DNA from: Chitinophagaceae bacterium
GTDB lineage: Bacteria; Bacteroidota; Bacteroidia; Chitinophagales; Chitinophagaceae
Direction: 5' to 3'
Assembly: GCA_947371755.1 (NCBI GenBank)
Contig: CANBQT010000001.1
Span: forward strand, 147,816-211,815
Length of the DNA stretch: 64,000 nt
The notes under the pieces are model-generated. The model was not told where the DNA came from. It was given only the letters and a program-made list of their open reading frames with translations, and ran no database searches. Position numbers and translations under genes: made by a program. This document shows, one piece after another, positions 1-9,010 of this stretch (position 1 is the first letter of the stretch; every line of letters begins with the position of its first letter).

Positions 1-16
1 AATTCGATTTATCTTC

Positions 17-50
17 TTTTACTTTTTAATTTTTAAATTTTACTTTTTCC
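17..50. repeat. T-rich ACTTTTT-type intergenic repeat
   Basis: The run contains two copies of TTTTACTTTTT separated by a TTTAAA stretch. It is the first of seven similar intergenic runs in this window (see also 11684-11717, 11761-11804, 14920-14962, 41395-41430, 44851-44894 and 45406-45447) and lies directly downstream of the DUF2723 gene. Confidence 0.5.
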
Positions 51-3000
51 CAGAATCAGCAGCCATCATTTTTCCTGGAATTTGAATTCTTGGATTATAC
101 ATCGCTTCTATCTGTTCTAATCCTTTCAAATAGCTTTCTGCCATTCTCTTCTCATCCGCCATCTGATCAGCCTTATCTCCGGTTAATGAATTACAGAATT
201 TCACTTGTTGCTGTAAATCCTTCTTAACTGAAGCCGAAACTTTTTCAGCTAAGGCTTTGTTATCTGCCATCAAACAAGCTTCTAAGAATAATAAAGAATT
301 CTTATTGTGCATATTTCCTCTACTTGCCATTGCATAAGGAAAATTTTCCTGCAACATCATTTCGTCTACCTTATCCAAAACCTTACGTGCATCTTCTTTC
401 CTGTTTTTCGCAGAAAGATCAATGGCAAGTTCAGCATAGGCATTTCTAATAGTATTTAAATGACGGCGGTTTTCTTCATCAAAATATACACCTTTTACAT
501 TGGCATTACCAGAAGCAAACACGTTGAGTGATTTTGCCAACATCCAATCGGTGTTAACCCTACTGTTTGCAACCGGCACTAAACGATGACTTAATCCATC
601 TCTACGCAAATATTGATCAAACCCTAAGTTAAGATCAGGTGTAGTAAAGTAAATAGGTCTAACCCATTTATTGGCTGCAATGATATTCAATACGGCTAAG
701 TCGTTCTTCATCAATGAAGATTTTGGAACATCAAAACGCAATTCCTTCATCACACTGTCATTCGCATTTACCACTTTGTTCTTCAACACATAATCAACGT
801 CTACAGGAACTGCAAACTTGCGAACTGGGAAACTATTCAATGGTTCAGAACCACGGGTATTATCTAACTTATCAGCATCATCACTACCTACATAATTTTT
901 CATCACATCGTACAGATCATAATAACGATCTTCAGGAATATTCGGTCTAGGGCTGTACACCACATAATCTCTCTTACCTGCTTCTATTTGATCAGCTCTC
1001 CAGATCACGTCGATAGAATCACTTTGGTTTACTTTGTAGCGCAATTCATTGATATACCAATCAATTCCCAATAAGCTGTAGTTAACCACTCGAATATCCG
1101 GGCGAATTCCTTCCACTTCCTGTGCATACCATAAAGGATAAGTATCATTATCCCCAAATGAAAAAAGGATCGCATTTGGAGCACAACTTTCTAAATAGTC
1201 TTTTGCAAGATCACGGGACAATACTTTCTTGCTTCTATCATGATCATCCCATTCTTGTTGAGCCATCAGCGTTGGTACTGCTAATACACAGAGTAAAGAA
1301 GCTAATACGGCAGCAAGGTTCTTAGAAACCGCTTTGCTGAACCATTCACTTACTTTCAACACCCCTAGTCCAATCCAAACAGCAAAGGCATAGAAAGATC
1401 CAACATAGGCATAGTCACGTTCACGTGGTTGATAACCCGCTTGATTTAAGTAGATCACAATAGCGAAACCTGTGAAAAAGAACATTAAGAAATTAACTAC
1501 ACCATCATCGCTTCTATTTTTGAATTGATAAAACAAACCAATCAACCCCAAAATAAAAGGCAACAAGAATAATTTGTTGTTGGCTTTATTATTCTTAAGA
1601 CTATCTGGCATGGCACTTTGATCGCCAAGAAAAATGCTATCAATGAAAGGAATACCAGTAATCCAGTTACCATCACGCACATTACCATTGAACATTCCCT
1701 GCACATCATTTTGCTTACCTGAGAAATTCCACATAAAGTATCGGAAATACATCCAATAAGATTGATACCCTATAAAGAATTTTATATTATCTAACTGATT
1801 TGGAGAACGTTCATAACCACCATCTTTCAGTCGGTTGATGTTTAAAAAATAGGCATAATAATCAGCGTGATTTTGATCGTTACTTGCATCCCACACACGA
1901 GGAAAAACCATTTTATCTTCAGGCTGATATAAGTATCTGCGATCTGCTCCTACTTCAATATACTTATCGCGTGCTTTCTCATATTTCATAGCACCAGATT
2001 TCAGATCAACGGGTTGCGCATTGAATTTCTGACCATACAATAATGGGAAATCACCATATTGTTCACGACCTAAATAACCAACTAAGCTCATCGGATTGTC
2101 TACATTATACATATCCACAGAAGGGTTCGCATTACTACGAATCATGGTAGTGATATAAGTACTATAACCTAAAAGCATAAATGTTAAAGACCATAATCCC
2201 AGACGCATGTAAGCCCAACCTTTCTTAGCTGCAAAATTTAACCCATACCAGATAGCGATTGCTAGCAATACGAAAAATGTAGCAAAGCCACTGAAGAATG
2301 GCAAACCAAATCCATTTACAAACCAACGATCAAAACTTCCTGCCCCCTTAATAGTATATTGGATCACACCCACTTGTACTAAACCAGTAATGACACATCC
2401 AATCACAAAGAATATATAGATACCACCGTTGTGCTCTTTTTTATCCTTATTCCATTTTTCAACGATAAATAAAAGTCCAATTGCCACTATTGTACCAAGG
2501 ATCATCAATCCACCCATTGTTGGATCAAGAGATAATCCACGTTCATCATTTACTTCACCATTTGCCATGATCAAAGCACCAACAAAAGCAAGTGCTCCAC
2601 CCACCGCTATAATTCTTATGAACCAACTGCGAATTAATGAATAGTTGAAAGAATCCTTTCTTTTAAAATAATAGACCATCACAATCGCAGGAATCGTAAG
2701 CAAGTTCAATAAGTGAACACCGATTGAAAGACCCATCATAAAGAAAATGAAAACAATCCATTTATCTGCTCCAGGTTCATCTGCATGATTTTCCCATTTC
2801 AATATTGCCCAAAAAACAATTGCTGTAAAGAAAGAAGACATTGCATATACTTCGCCTTCTACTGCACTATACCAAAATGAATCAGAGAATGTATAAGCTA
2901 GGGCACCAATAACACCAGCACCCATGATAGACCAGATCTGATAACTATTCAAAGCATCTGTAGTTTTAACAGACATGAGCTTACGCGCAAAATGTGTGAT

Positions 3001-3288
3001 GGTCCAAAACAAAAACAGGATAGTAAACCCACTAGCCAGTGCACTCATCACATTCACTGCTTTTGCAGCATTCATCGGATTATCGCCGAATAAAATAATA
3101 AAGAAACGGCCCAGAATTACGAATAAGGGTGCTCCTGGAGGGTGCGGAATCTGTAACTTAAAGCAGCTACTTACAAACTCTCCACAATCCCAGAAACTAC
3201 CACCGGCTTCTGCGGTTAAGACATACACGGTACAAGCAATCAAAGCAACTGCCCATCCAACAATATTGTTAATCCGATTAAACTGCAT
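40..3288 (-). CDS. DUF2723 family membrane protein (protein O-mannosyltransferase-like)
   Basis: The 1082-residue product has about a dozen hydrophobic segments in its N-terminal 650 residues, followed by a soluble region. An acidic motif WDCGEF (residues 33-38), then HPPGAPLF (49-56), sits just after the first membrane segment, where PMT-type lipid-linked glycosyltransferases carry their catalytic acid. This arrangement is typical of the DUF2723/GT117 family, common and large in Bacteroidota. A role in transferring sugars to exported proteins or lipids is inferred from the family. The start is an ATG. On the minus strand a TAtgTTTG box (plus 3314-3321) lies about 25 nt upstream, but I see no good -33 partner. 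The gene ends near the window edge just before T-rich intergenic repeats. The family call is secure; the substrate is unknown. Confidence 0.88.
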   Translation of the reverse strand: MQFNRINNIVGWAVALIACTVYVLTAEAGGSFWDCGEFVSSCFKLQIPHPPGAPLFVILGRFFIILFGDNPMNAAKAVNVMSALASGFTILFLFWTITHFARKLMSVKTTDALNSYQIWSIMGAGVIGALAYTFSDSFWYSAVEGEVYAMSSFFTAIVFWAILKWENHADEPGADKWIVFIFFMMGLSIGVHLLNLLTIPAIVMVYYFKRKDSFNYSLIRSWFIRIIAVGGALAFVGALIMANGEVNDERGLSLDPTMGGLMILGTIVAIGLLFIVEKWNKDKKEHNGGIYIFFVIGCVITGLVQVGVIQYTIKGAGSFDRWFVNGFGLPFFSGFATFFVLLAIAIWYGLNFAAKKGWAYMRLGLWSLTFMLLGYSTYITTMIRSNANPSVDMYNVDNPMSLVGYLGREQYGDFPLLYGQKFNAQPVDLKSGAMKYEKARDKYIEVGADRRYLYQPEDKMVFPRVWDASNDQNHADYYAYFLNINRLKDGGYERSPNQLDNIKFFIGYQSYWMYFRYFMWNFSGKQNDVQGMFNGNVRDGNWITGIPFIDSIFLGDQSAMPDSLKNNKANNKLFLLPFILGLIGLFYQFKNRSDDGVVNFLMFFFTGFAIVIYLNQAGYQPRERDYAYVGSFYAFAVWIGLGVLKVSEWFSKAVSKNLAAVLASLLCVLAVPTLMAQQEWDDHDRSKKVLSRDLAKDYLESCAPNAILFSFGDNDTYPLWYAQEVEGIRPDIRVVNYSLLGIDWYINELRYKVNQSDSIDVIWRADQIEAGKRDYVVYSPRPNIPEDRYYDLYDVMKNYVGSDDADKLDNTRGSEPLNSFPVRKFAVPVDVDYVLKNKVVNANDSVMKELRFDVPKSSLMKNDLAVLNIIAANKWVRPIYFTTPDLNLGFDQYLRRDGLSHRLVPVANSRVNTDWMLAKSLNVFASGNANVKGVYFDEENRRHLNTIRNAYAELAIDLSAKNRKEDARKVLDKVDEMMLQENFPYAMASRGNMHNKNSLLFLEACLMADNKALAEKVSASVKKDLQQQVKFCNSLTGDKADQMADEKRMAESYLKGLEQIEAMYNPRIQIPGKMMAADSGKK

Positions 3289-3451
3289 ATTGGTTTTGGT
3301 TTTTTAAGACTGGCAAACATACCTTAATAATCCTAAAATCGAAAAAACAGCTTGCCATTTTATAAGATTTAAGAAAACCTTTAAGGTTATTAACTTACCA
3401 TAACGTTAATGTTGGGGAAAACGCTGATTATCAATCCCCTTTAAAATGAAC

Positions 3452-3898
3452 TTATTTACAATCACAAGCCCACTCAACCCCTAAATCGATACAGGTAACT
3501 ACAGTGATTTCATTACCACAGGGCGCAAATATGATCCTTAGTTTTTGTCCGTCTTTGGATAACCCCTCCACGGCATATTTTTTCCGACAAGGATCACCCT
3601 GCAGTTCACTTTTACGGTAGTTGATGGTACCCCGCTCCAGGATGTCTTTTATTTCAGATTCGTTGATATGCCTACATTCCATTCTACACTTAGCATGTTT
3701 AGAATAATGGATGCTCAAGGGGTGCCTATTTAGCCCCCTCGCAGGCTGATCTACATGATTGGAGAATACCGTATCAACTATCTTATTGACCCTTAGTGTA
3801 GGTTGAGACCTTGAAGTTTGTCTGCAATTTTTGAGTGATAGCACTAGAAGCGCTAACACAAAGAGCAGAATAAATGGGAGTGCTTTCTTGGTATTCAT
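3452..3898 (-). CDS. DUF4258 domain-containing protein
   Basis: A 148-residue protein when started at the ATG at 3898. A longer reading to 3958 adds 20 residues and would place the hydrophobic segment internally. From the chosen start, residues 7-22 form a single hydrophobic membrane segment or signal anchor. The C-terminal half carries H-x-x-x-R-M-x-x-R-x-I around HAKCRMECRHI and a basic K-rich strand region, which matches DUF4258, a small family sometimes compared with toxin-like RNases. The product is Cys-rich near its end (ACDC). It is divergent from mtaB, with 98 bp between the starts. Function is unknown. Confidence 0.7.
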   Translation of the reverse strand: MNTKKALPFILLFVLALLVLSLKNCRQTSRSQPTLRVNKIVDTVFSNHVDQPARGLNRHPLSIHYSKHAKCRMECRHINESEIKDILERGTINYRKSELQGDPCRKKYAVEGLSKDGQKLRIIFAPCGNEITVVTCIDLGVEWACDCK

Positions 3899-3981
3899 GG
3901 CGATGCTTAGCCACAAGTTTACGCTTTTCGATAAAAAAAGCCCAATTAATTCGTTCAAGGAAACAATTAGTTGCTAGTCAT

Positions 3982-3989
3982 TATCTTTG
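3982..3989 (+). promoter_or_regulatory. -7 box (TATCTTTG) of the mtaB promoter
   Basis: TATCTTTG matches the Bacteroidota -7 consensus TAnnTTTG. It ends only 7 nt before the mtaB ATG at 3997, so the predicted transcript would have almost no 5' leader. I see no strong TTTG -33 element at the expected distance. Confidence 0.55.
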
Positions 3990-3996
3990 CGCACTT

Positions 3997-5271
3997 ATGG
4001 AAAAGAAGCGTTCGGTAGCCTTTCATACATTGGGTTGTAAATTAAATTTCTCTGAGACCTCTACACTTTCCAGAATGATGGAAGAAAAGGGTTTTGAGAA
4101 AAGAGAATTTGACGACTTGGCCGACGTTTATGTAATCAACACTTGTTCAGTTACTGAGAATGCAGATAAAGAATGCCGGCAATTGGTTCGCCGGATACAA
4201 CGTAAATCTCCAGAAAGTTTTGTAGTGATTACAGGTTGCTATGCGCAACTTAAGCCGGAGGAAATTGTTCAAATTCCTGGGGTTGATCTGGTATTGGGGG
4301 CATCTGAGAAGTTTAATATCATGGAACATATCTCTCAATTAACTAAAGGAGATGCTGGAAAGATCTGCAGTTGTGAAATTGAAGATGTAACTGGATTTCA
4401 TGCATCTTATTCCATGAATGATCGTACCAGAAGCTTTTTAAAAGTGCAGGATGGGTGTGATTATAATTGTTCGTTTTGTACTATTCCGATGGCACGTGGC
4501 AAAAGCAGAAGTGACAATGTGGCCAATGTATTAGTTCATGCTACAAATTTGGCTGCCGACGGTGTAAAAGAAATTGTGCTAACGGGAGTTAACCTGGGAG
4601 ATTTCGGCAAAGGTCCGGATGGCGATTTAAAATATGAAGAGAATTTCTTCGATTTGATACAAGCTTTGGATGATGTAGATGGCATTGAACGTTATCGCAT
4701 CTCATCCATAGAGCCAAATTTATTAACTCCTGAAATAGTAGAATGGGTTTCGAAAAGCAAGAAGTTCATGCCTCATTTTCATATCCCTTTACAAAGTGGC
4801 AGCAACGATATTTTAAAACTCATGCGTAGACGGTATAAAAAAGAATTATACCAAGAACGTGTTGCACTGATCAAAAGTTTGATGCCACATTGCAGTATCG
4901 GAGTGGATGTAATTGTAGGCTTCCCCGGTGAAACAAATGACCATTTCCAGGAAACCTTTCAGTTCCTTCACGAATTGGATGTTTCGTACTTACATGTGTT
5001 TACTTATTCAGAAAGGCCAGATACAAAAGCCTTAGAAATAAAACCTGTAGTTCCCATTCACATTCGCAATGAACGCAATAAAATCTTAAGAAATCTTTCC
5101 TATCAGAAGCTACAATATTTTACTGCCCAACATAGTGGAGAAACAAGAAAAGTGTTATTTGAAAATTTCGAAAAAAACGGCATGATGGAAGGTTATACAG
5201 ATAATTATATTCGTGTATCTGCTTCTTATAAAAACGATTGGGCAAATCAGATTCTGGATTGGAAATTATAA
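3997..5271 (+). CDS. mtaB: tRNA (N6-threonylcarbamoyladenosine37-C2)-methylthiotransferase MtaB
   Basis: A 424-residue radical-SAM methylthiotransferase that converts t6A37 to ms2t6A in ANN-decoding tRNAs. The N-terminal UPF0004 domain has its three cluster ligands at C14 (TLGCKLN), C50 (INTCSV) and C81 (ITGCYAQ). The radical-SAM triad CDYNCSFC uses C154, C158 and C161. The C-terminus is the short TRAM-like tail. TLGCKLNF favours MtaB over MiaB. I chose ATG 3997 because the longer frame from 3874 runs back into the divergent DUF4258 gene and adds non-homologous sequence. A TATCTTTG box lies 7 nt upstream of this ATG. The stop is 6 bp from the convergent NusG-like gene. Confidence 0.92.
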   Translation: MEKKRSVAFHTLGCKLNFSETSTLSRMMEEKGFEKREFDDLADVYVINTCSVTENADKECRQLVRRIQRKSPESFVVITGCYAQLKPEEIVQIPGVDLVLGASEKFNIMEHISQLTKGDAGKICSCEIEDVTGFHASYSMNDRTRSFLKVQDGCDYNCSFCTIPMARGKSRSDNVANVLVHATNLAADGVKEIVLTGVNLGDFGKGPDGDLKYEENFFDLIQALDDVDGIERYRISSIEPNLLTPEIVEWVSKSKKFMPHFHIPLQSGSNDILKLMRRRYKKELYQERVALIKSLMPHCSIGVDVIVGFPGETNDHFQETFQFLHELDVSYLHVFTYSERPDTKALEIKPVVPIHIRNERNKILRNLSYQKLQYFTAQHSGETRKVLFENFEKNGMMEGYTDNYIRVSASYKNDWANQILDWKL

Positions 5272-5277
5272 ATCTAC

Positions 5278-5784
5278 TCAGTCCAGATGAGAAAGATATT
5301 CTACTGGAAATTCCACTACCATCACCTGTCCCAAGCTCTCTAGTTTAACGAAGATCTTCTTTTTCATATTCCTCAATACAGTGCCTTCCTTTCCCATGAA
5401 AACGCCATGATTCACACGTATTTTGGTTGATTCGGCATAACCTTCTTTGCTGATTAAAGAAATCCGTACATCTTTTTCAAGTAAATACTGCTTAATCAGA
5501 CTAATCTCTTCGTCTTTAATTACTGCAGGTTTTCCGAGATAGTGCACGAAATTTAATATGCCATCTGTTTGAAGCACTTTTACTTTTTGGTTCATATCGA
5601 TACGAACAAAAATGTAAGATTTAAACAAGGGTTCTTCCACAATTTTTTTCCGATCGCTCCATTGCCTTTCAATCTTTTGCAAAGGACACCATGACTCAAT
5701 ATTTTTCCTTATCAAGTTTGCATCGATCTTTTTCTCCCAGCGTGGCTTGGTATAAAGCGCATACCATTTCTTTTCCTCTTCCAT
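5278..5784 (-). CDS. NusG/UpxY-family transcription antitermination protein
   Basis: A 168-residue NusG paralogue. The N-terminal NGN domain begins with WYALYTKPRWEKK and includes EEPLFKSYIFVRI. A C-terminal KOW motif sits around NHGVFMGKEGTVL. Specialised NusG paralogues (UpxY, RfaH, LoaP) attach to RNA polymerase and allow read-through of long operons, in Bacteroidota typically those for surface polysaccharides. The gene follows the Prc protease by 32 bp on the same strand and is probably co-transcribed with it. No polysaccharide cluster is adjacent; the nearest sugar transferase is 41 kb away. The family call is firm; the target operon is unknown. Confidence 0.85.
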   Translation of the reverse strand: MEEEKKWYALYTKPRWEKKIDANLIRKNIESWCPLQKIERQWSDRKKIVEEPLFKSYIFVRIDMNQKVKVLQTDGILNFVHYLGKPAVIKDEEISLIKQYLLEKDVRISLISKEGYAESTKIRVNHGVFMGKEGTVLRNMKKKIFVKLESLGQVMVVEFPVEYLSHLD

Positions 5785-5816
5785 GGTTCAATCTTACTTA
5801 GCGAACAAAAAGCAAC

Positions 5817-7973
5817 TTATTTTAAAACAGTCTGGGGCTGAGGATGAATCATATCAGAAACCATCTTTACAGTTTCTTCCAGATGCATATCTGTTTTAAT
5901 AGCTTTCAACCAGGATAAATATCTATCTCCTTTAGGTTTATCAGGATTATTATAAAATTTATCGTGGTCAACTGTCATTGCTTCTATATTCATTTCCTTA
6001 TCCAATTTCAACAAGGCATTATTTTGATTCACAGTTGTTCTGATTTGCTTCTGCATTTCCTTGTATTTTTCAATATTCAGATTGATGGGCAACTCTGCAT
6101 TTTTCGACAACCATACTAAATTGCTCTTTAATAAATTCAAAGATTTATTCTCAGCGATCTTAGTATTTTCTTTTTGAACCACTGCACTAAAATCAGCGTT
6201 ATTCCAGGTGTCATAAGGAACTTTAGAGATCTCATCCCATGGTAAAGCTGATGCATTATCCCTTTCCCTTAATTTATAAAACTCCAACGCATCCGGCAAA
6301 ATAACATCTGGAGTTACACCTTTCAATTGAACGGAACCTCCATTGATACGATAATACTTTTGGAAGGTTAATTTCACGGCCCCATATTCGGTTCTTCCGC
6401 TTGAAAAATCAATTGGCTTACCAAAAGGAATGGTTTTCTGAACTGTTCCTTTTCCATAAGTAGAAGTACTTCCAATAATAATACCACGCTTATAATCCTG
6501 AATTGCTGCAGCAAAGATTTCGCTAGCAGAAGCGCTAAATTCATTGACCATTACAGCTAATGGTCCATCATAGATAGCACCAGCGCGTCTATCATTGATG
6601 GCACTAGATTTACCATCTTTATCACGTACTTGAACAACAGGTCCCTGATTAATAAACAATCCTACCATTTGCACAACTTCATACAAAGATCCTCCCCCAT
6701 TGGTACGAATGTCTAATACAATGCCCTTGACATTTTCTTTCTTTAATTTTTCAATTTCTTTCGCAACGTCATCTGAACAACGACTACCAGATTCTCTTTC
6801 AAAATCAGCATAGAATTCAGGTAAATAAATATATCCGATTTTATCATCTCCATTTTGGATAACAGCACCTCTTACCAAACCTTCATCCAAAGAAACTTCT
6901 TCACGAATCATGGTCACCACTTTAATGGTACCATCTAACTTTTTCAATGTAAGGCGAACCTCTGATCCTTTATTACCTCTAATCAATTTAACAGCATCTG
7001 TAGTAGTATAACCAGTTACATCAACTGGTTCATCTTTACCTTGTGCTACTTTTAAAATAATATCATTCGCAGCAACTTCACCCGATTTCCAGGCAGCTCC
7101 TCCAGGTTGCACACTCGCAATTTTCACTTCCCCATTTTCAGTTTCAGTTAATTGTGCACCAATTCCATAAAACCTTCTACTCATTTCTTCATCAAACGCC
7201 CTTTTTTCAACCGGAGGAAAATAATCAGTATGCGGATCCATTAAATTCGTGATCACATTTAGATAGGCATTAAATCTTTCGTCCTCATTGAAAGTACTTT
7301 TCAAACGATCATATCTTTTATCCATGATCTTCAACACCTTCATTCTTGCCTCACGTTCTAATGTTGAATCTGCTTTTACGACGAAATCTTTAGTGCCTTT
7401 ATTTTTTTCACGTTGGTCCTGAAATTCCACAAATTTTTCCAGTGCATAAAACTTCAACTCTTTTCTGAAACGATCTTTTCTTTCTGCATCATTGGCAGCA
7501 AAGGCTAATTTATCTCCTTCAGTAAAAAATGTTTCATCTTTATTAAATTCAAAAGGCTTTGATAAGATTTCTTTGTACATAGCAATCGTTTCTGGCAACC
7601 TTTTATCATAAATAGCACTTACCGCTGGAGCAAATGCAATGGGCTGTCCATGAATTTCATCATCAAGTGCTGTTTCAAACTTTTTTAAACCATTGATATC
7701 TGCTTGGGTAAATAGAATTTTGTCGCCATCCAACTCATTCAGATATTTCTTATACACTTCTTTTGAAAAAGCATCATTAATGGCCTTAGGGCTATAATGT
7801 CCTTCTTCCAGTAACGATCCAATGGCATTTAATAAACGCTGTTTGGTGGTTATATTAATAGTCTCATTGCCTGAATCGATTACCTTAAATGCAAAGAACA
7901 ATGCGCCAAATAGTACAATGGCGGTTAGAACTAACCCTTTTTTTGATTTCATAAATTCCTTAAATTTTTGCAT
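5817..7973 (-). CDS. C-terminal processing (tail-specific) peptidase, S41 family, Prc-like
   Basis: A 718-residue periplasmic protease. Residues 12-31 form one N-terminal membrane anchor. A long helical N-terminal region is followed by a PDZ domain (about 255-345), the S41 catalytic core with the nucleophile in SASASE (Ser near 481) and the general base in YGKGTVQ (Lys near 506), and a C-terminal extension of the DUF3340 type. Length and layout match E. coli Prc rather than short CtpA. The likely role is trimming of envelope proteins. A TATTTTTG -7 box (plus 7982-7989) ends 8 nt before the ATG, so the mRNA leader should be very short. The NusG-like gene follows. Confidence 0.92.
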   Translation of the reverse strand: MQKFKEFMKSKKGLVLTAIVLFGALFFAFKVIDSGNETINITTKQRLLNAIGSLLEEGHYSPKAINDAFSKEVYKKYLNELDGDKILFTQADINGLKKFETALDDEIHGQPIAFAPAVSAIYDKRLPETIAMYKEILSKPFEFNKDETFFTEGDKLAFAANDAERKDRFRKELKFYALEKFVEFQDQREKNKGTKDFVVKADSTLEREARMKVLKIMDKRYDRLKSTFNEDERFNAYLNVITNLMDPHTDYFPPVEKRAFDEEMSRRFYGIGAQLTETENGEVKIASVQPGGAAWKSGEVAANDIILKVAQGKDEPVDVTGYTTTDAVKLIRGNKGSEVRLTLKKLDGTIKVVTMIREEVSLDEGLVRGAVIQNGDDKIGYIYLPEFYADFERESGSRCSDDVAKEIEKLKKENVKGIVLDIRTNGGGSLYEVVQMVGLFINQGPVVQVRDKDGKSSAINDRRAGAIYDGPLAVMVNEFSASASEIFAAAIQDYKRGIIIGSTSTYGKGTVQKTIPFGKPIDFSSGRTEYGAVKLTFQKYYRINGGSVQLKGVTPDVILPDALEFYKLRERDNASALPWDEISKVPYDTWNNADFSAVVQKENTKIAENKSLNLLKSNLVWLSKNAELPINLNIEKYKEMQKQIRTTVNQNNALLKLDKEMNIEAMTVDHDKFYNNPDKPKGDRYLSWLKAIKTDMHLEETVKMVSDMIHPQPQTVLK

Positions 7974-8074
7974 GACAGTACCAAAAATAGCTGAAAAACC
8001 CTTTTAGCCCTTACCTTTTATCTCAATTAACAAAGGATTTTGGAAAGAGTTTTGAAAAAGATTCAAAATTCAAT

Positions 8075-8104
8075 TTTGAGAAATGACTAATTACCCTATT
8101 TTTG
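8075..8104 (+). promoter_or_regulatory. Promoter of tRNA-His (TTTG-N18-TATTTTTG)
   Basis: TTTG at 8075-8078 and TATTTTTG at 8097-8104 match the Bacteroidota -33/-7 consensus with 18 nt spacing. The tRNA begins 41 nt downstream of the -7 box. Confidence 0.6.
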
Positions 8105-8145
8105 CAATCCTTTAGAAAATTAATTTTTCTTAAAGTGTTGAATAC

Positions 8146-8220
8146 GGAGGGCATAGCTCAGTAGGTTAGAGCGACAGTTTGTGGCACTGTAGGTCGTGGG
8201 TTCGAGACCCATTGTTCTCC
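8146..8220 (+). tRNA. tRNA-His (GTG)
   Basis: The sequence folds into a full cloverleaf. The acceptor stem pairs GAGGGCA with TGTTCTC, the D stem is GCTC, the anticodon stem is ACAGT/ACTGT with loop TTGTGGC, and the T stem is GTGGG/CCCAT with TTCGAGA. The anticodon GTG reads His codons. An extra G precedes position 1 (8146) and faces discriminator C73 (8220), the G-1:C73 pair specific to tRNA-His. CCA is not encoded. The transcript is followed by an intrinsic terminator. Confidence 0.97.
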
Positions 8221-8225
8221 CAACC

Positions 8226-8256
8226 AAAACCCTATAAGCATTCTTATAGGGTTTTT
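8226..8256 (+). terminator. Intrinsic terminator after tRNA-His
   Basis: CCCTATAAG pairs with CTTATAGGG around a CATT loop. The stem is flanked by A and T runs, ending in GTTTTTAATT. It separates the tRNA from the DUF445 gene, which starts about 12 bp later. Confidence 0.85.
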
Positions 8257-8267
8257 AATTTACTAAC

Positions 8268-8870
8268 ATGAAGATTACCCTCATTCTAATTCCTATTATT
8301 TCTGCATTTATTGGATGGTTCACCAATTGGATCGCCATCAAAATGCTTTTTCATCCAAAACTTCCTACAAAAATATTAGGAATTACTTTTCACGGCATAT
8401 TTCCAAAAAGGCAAAAACAATTCGCTGAAAAACTCGGCAAACTAGTTAGCCAGGAGCTCCTTTCTTTTTCTGATATTGAAAAAAAGATCTCAAATCCTGA
8501 GAATATTGAAAAATTAATGCCCTTTGTAGAAACACATATCGATCATTTCCTAAGGGTAAAACTGGCAGAAGAAATGCCCATGATCAGCATGTTTATTGGC
8601 GACAAGACCATTAACCAGATGAAAGCAGTATTTATCAAGGAATTACAAACCCTCTTTCCATCCATGATGGAAAACTATATGGGGCAACTCGAAAAAGACT
8701 TAGACCTGGAGAAGATTGTCGTAGACAAAGTGAGCGGTTTTTCTTCCGACAAACTCGAAGAAATACTTCAGGCAATCATGTCAAAAGAGTTCCGATTTGT
8801 TGAAATTATCGGCGGTGTTTTGGGTTTTATCATCGGATTGTTACAGATCTTTTTGACCATTTTGAGCTAG
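8268..8870 (+). CDS. DUF445 family membrane protein
   Basis: A 200-residue protein with a hydrophobic N-terminal segment (about residues 3-25, containing FIGWFTNWIAIKMLF), an amphipathic helical middle and a C-terminal membrane segment (about 180-198). The start GWFTNWIAIKMLFHP and the GIFPKRQ motif are hallmarks of DUF445 (YheB-like) proteins. It is shorter than the roughly 400-residue members and resembles the single-repeat Bacteroidota form. Function is unknown. It starts just after the tRNA-His terminator, so it needs its own promoter or terminator read-through. Confidence 0.82.
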   Translation: MKITLILIPIISAFIGWFTNWIAIKMLFHPKLPTKILGITFHGIFPKRQKQFAEKLGKLVSQELLSFSDIEKKISNPENIEKLMPFVETHIDHFLRVKLAEEMPMISMFIGDKTINQMKAVFIKELQTLFPSMMENYMGQLEKDLDLEKIVVDKVSGFSSDKLEEILQAIMSKEFRFVEIIGGVLGFIIGLLQIFLTILS

Positions 8871-9010
8871 TCACCGATTATTTTCAGCTTTCAGCCTAGT
8901 GTTTTACAACTTTATCCATTCAAAATTGTCATATTACCGCTTGTGTAAACAAACGGTTTATCCCCCCCTACTGAGCGACCTTTACATCCTACATTTACTT
9001 ACAATTATAT

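Noticed and set aside
714..950. Opposite-strand ORFs inside large genes such as the DUF2723 gene and the receptors
   Set aside because: They are shadows of the real coding strand with low-complexity, His- or Thr-rich translations and no start context.
3874..3996. A longer N-terminus for mtaB
   Set aside because: It overlaps the divergent DUF4258 coding region and adds sequence unlike the family; ATG 3997 precedes the conserved start.
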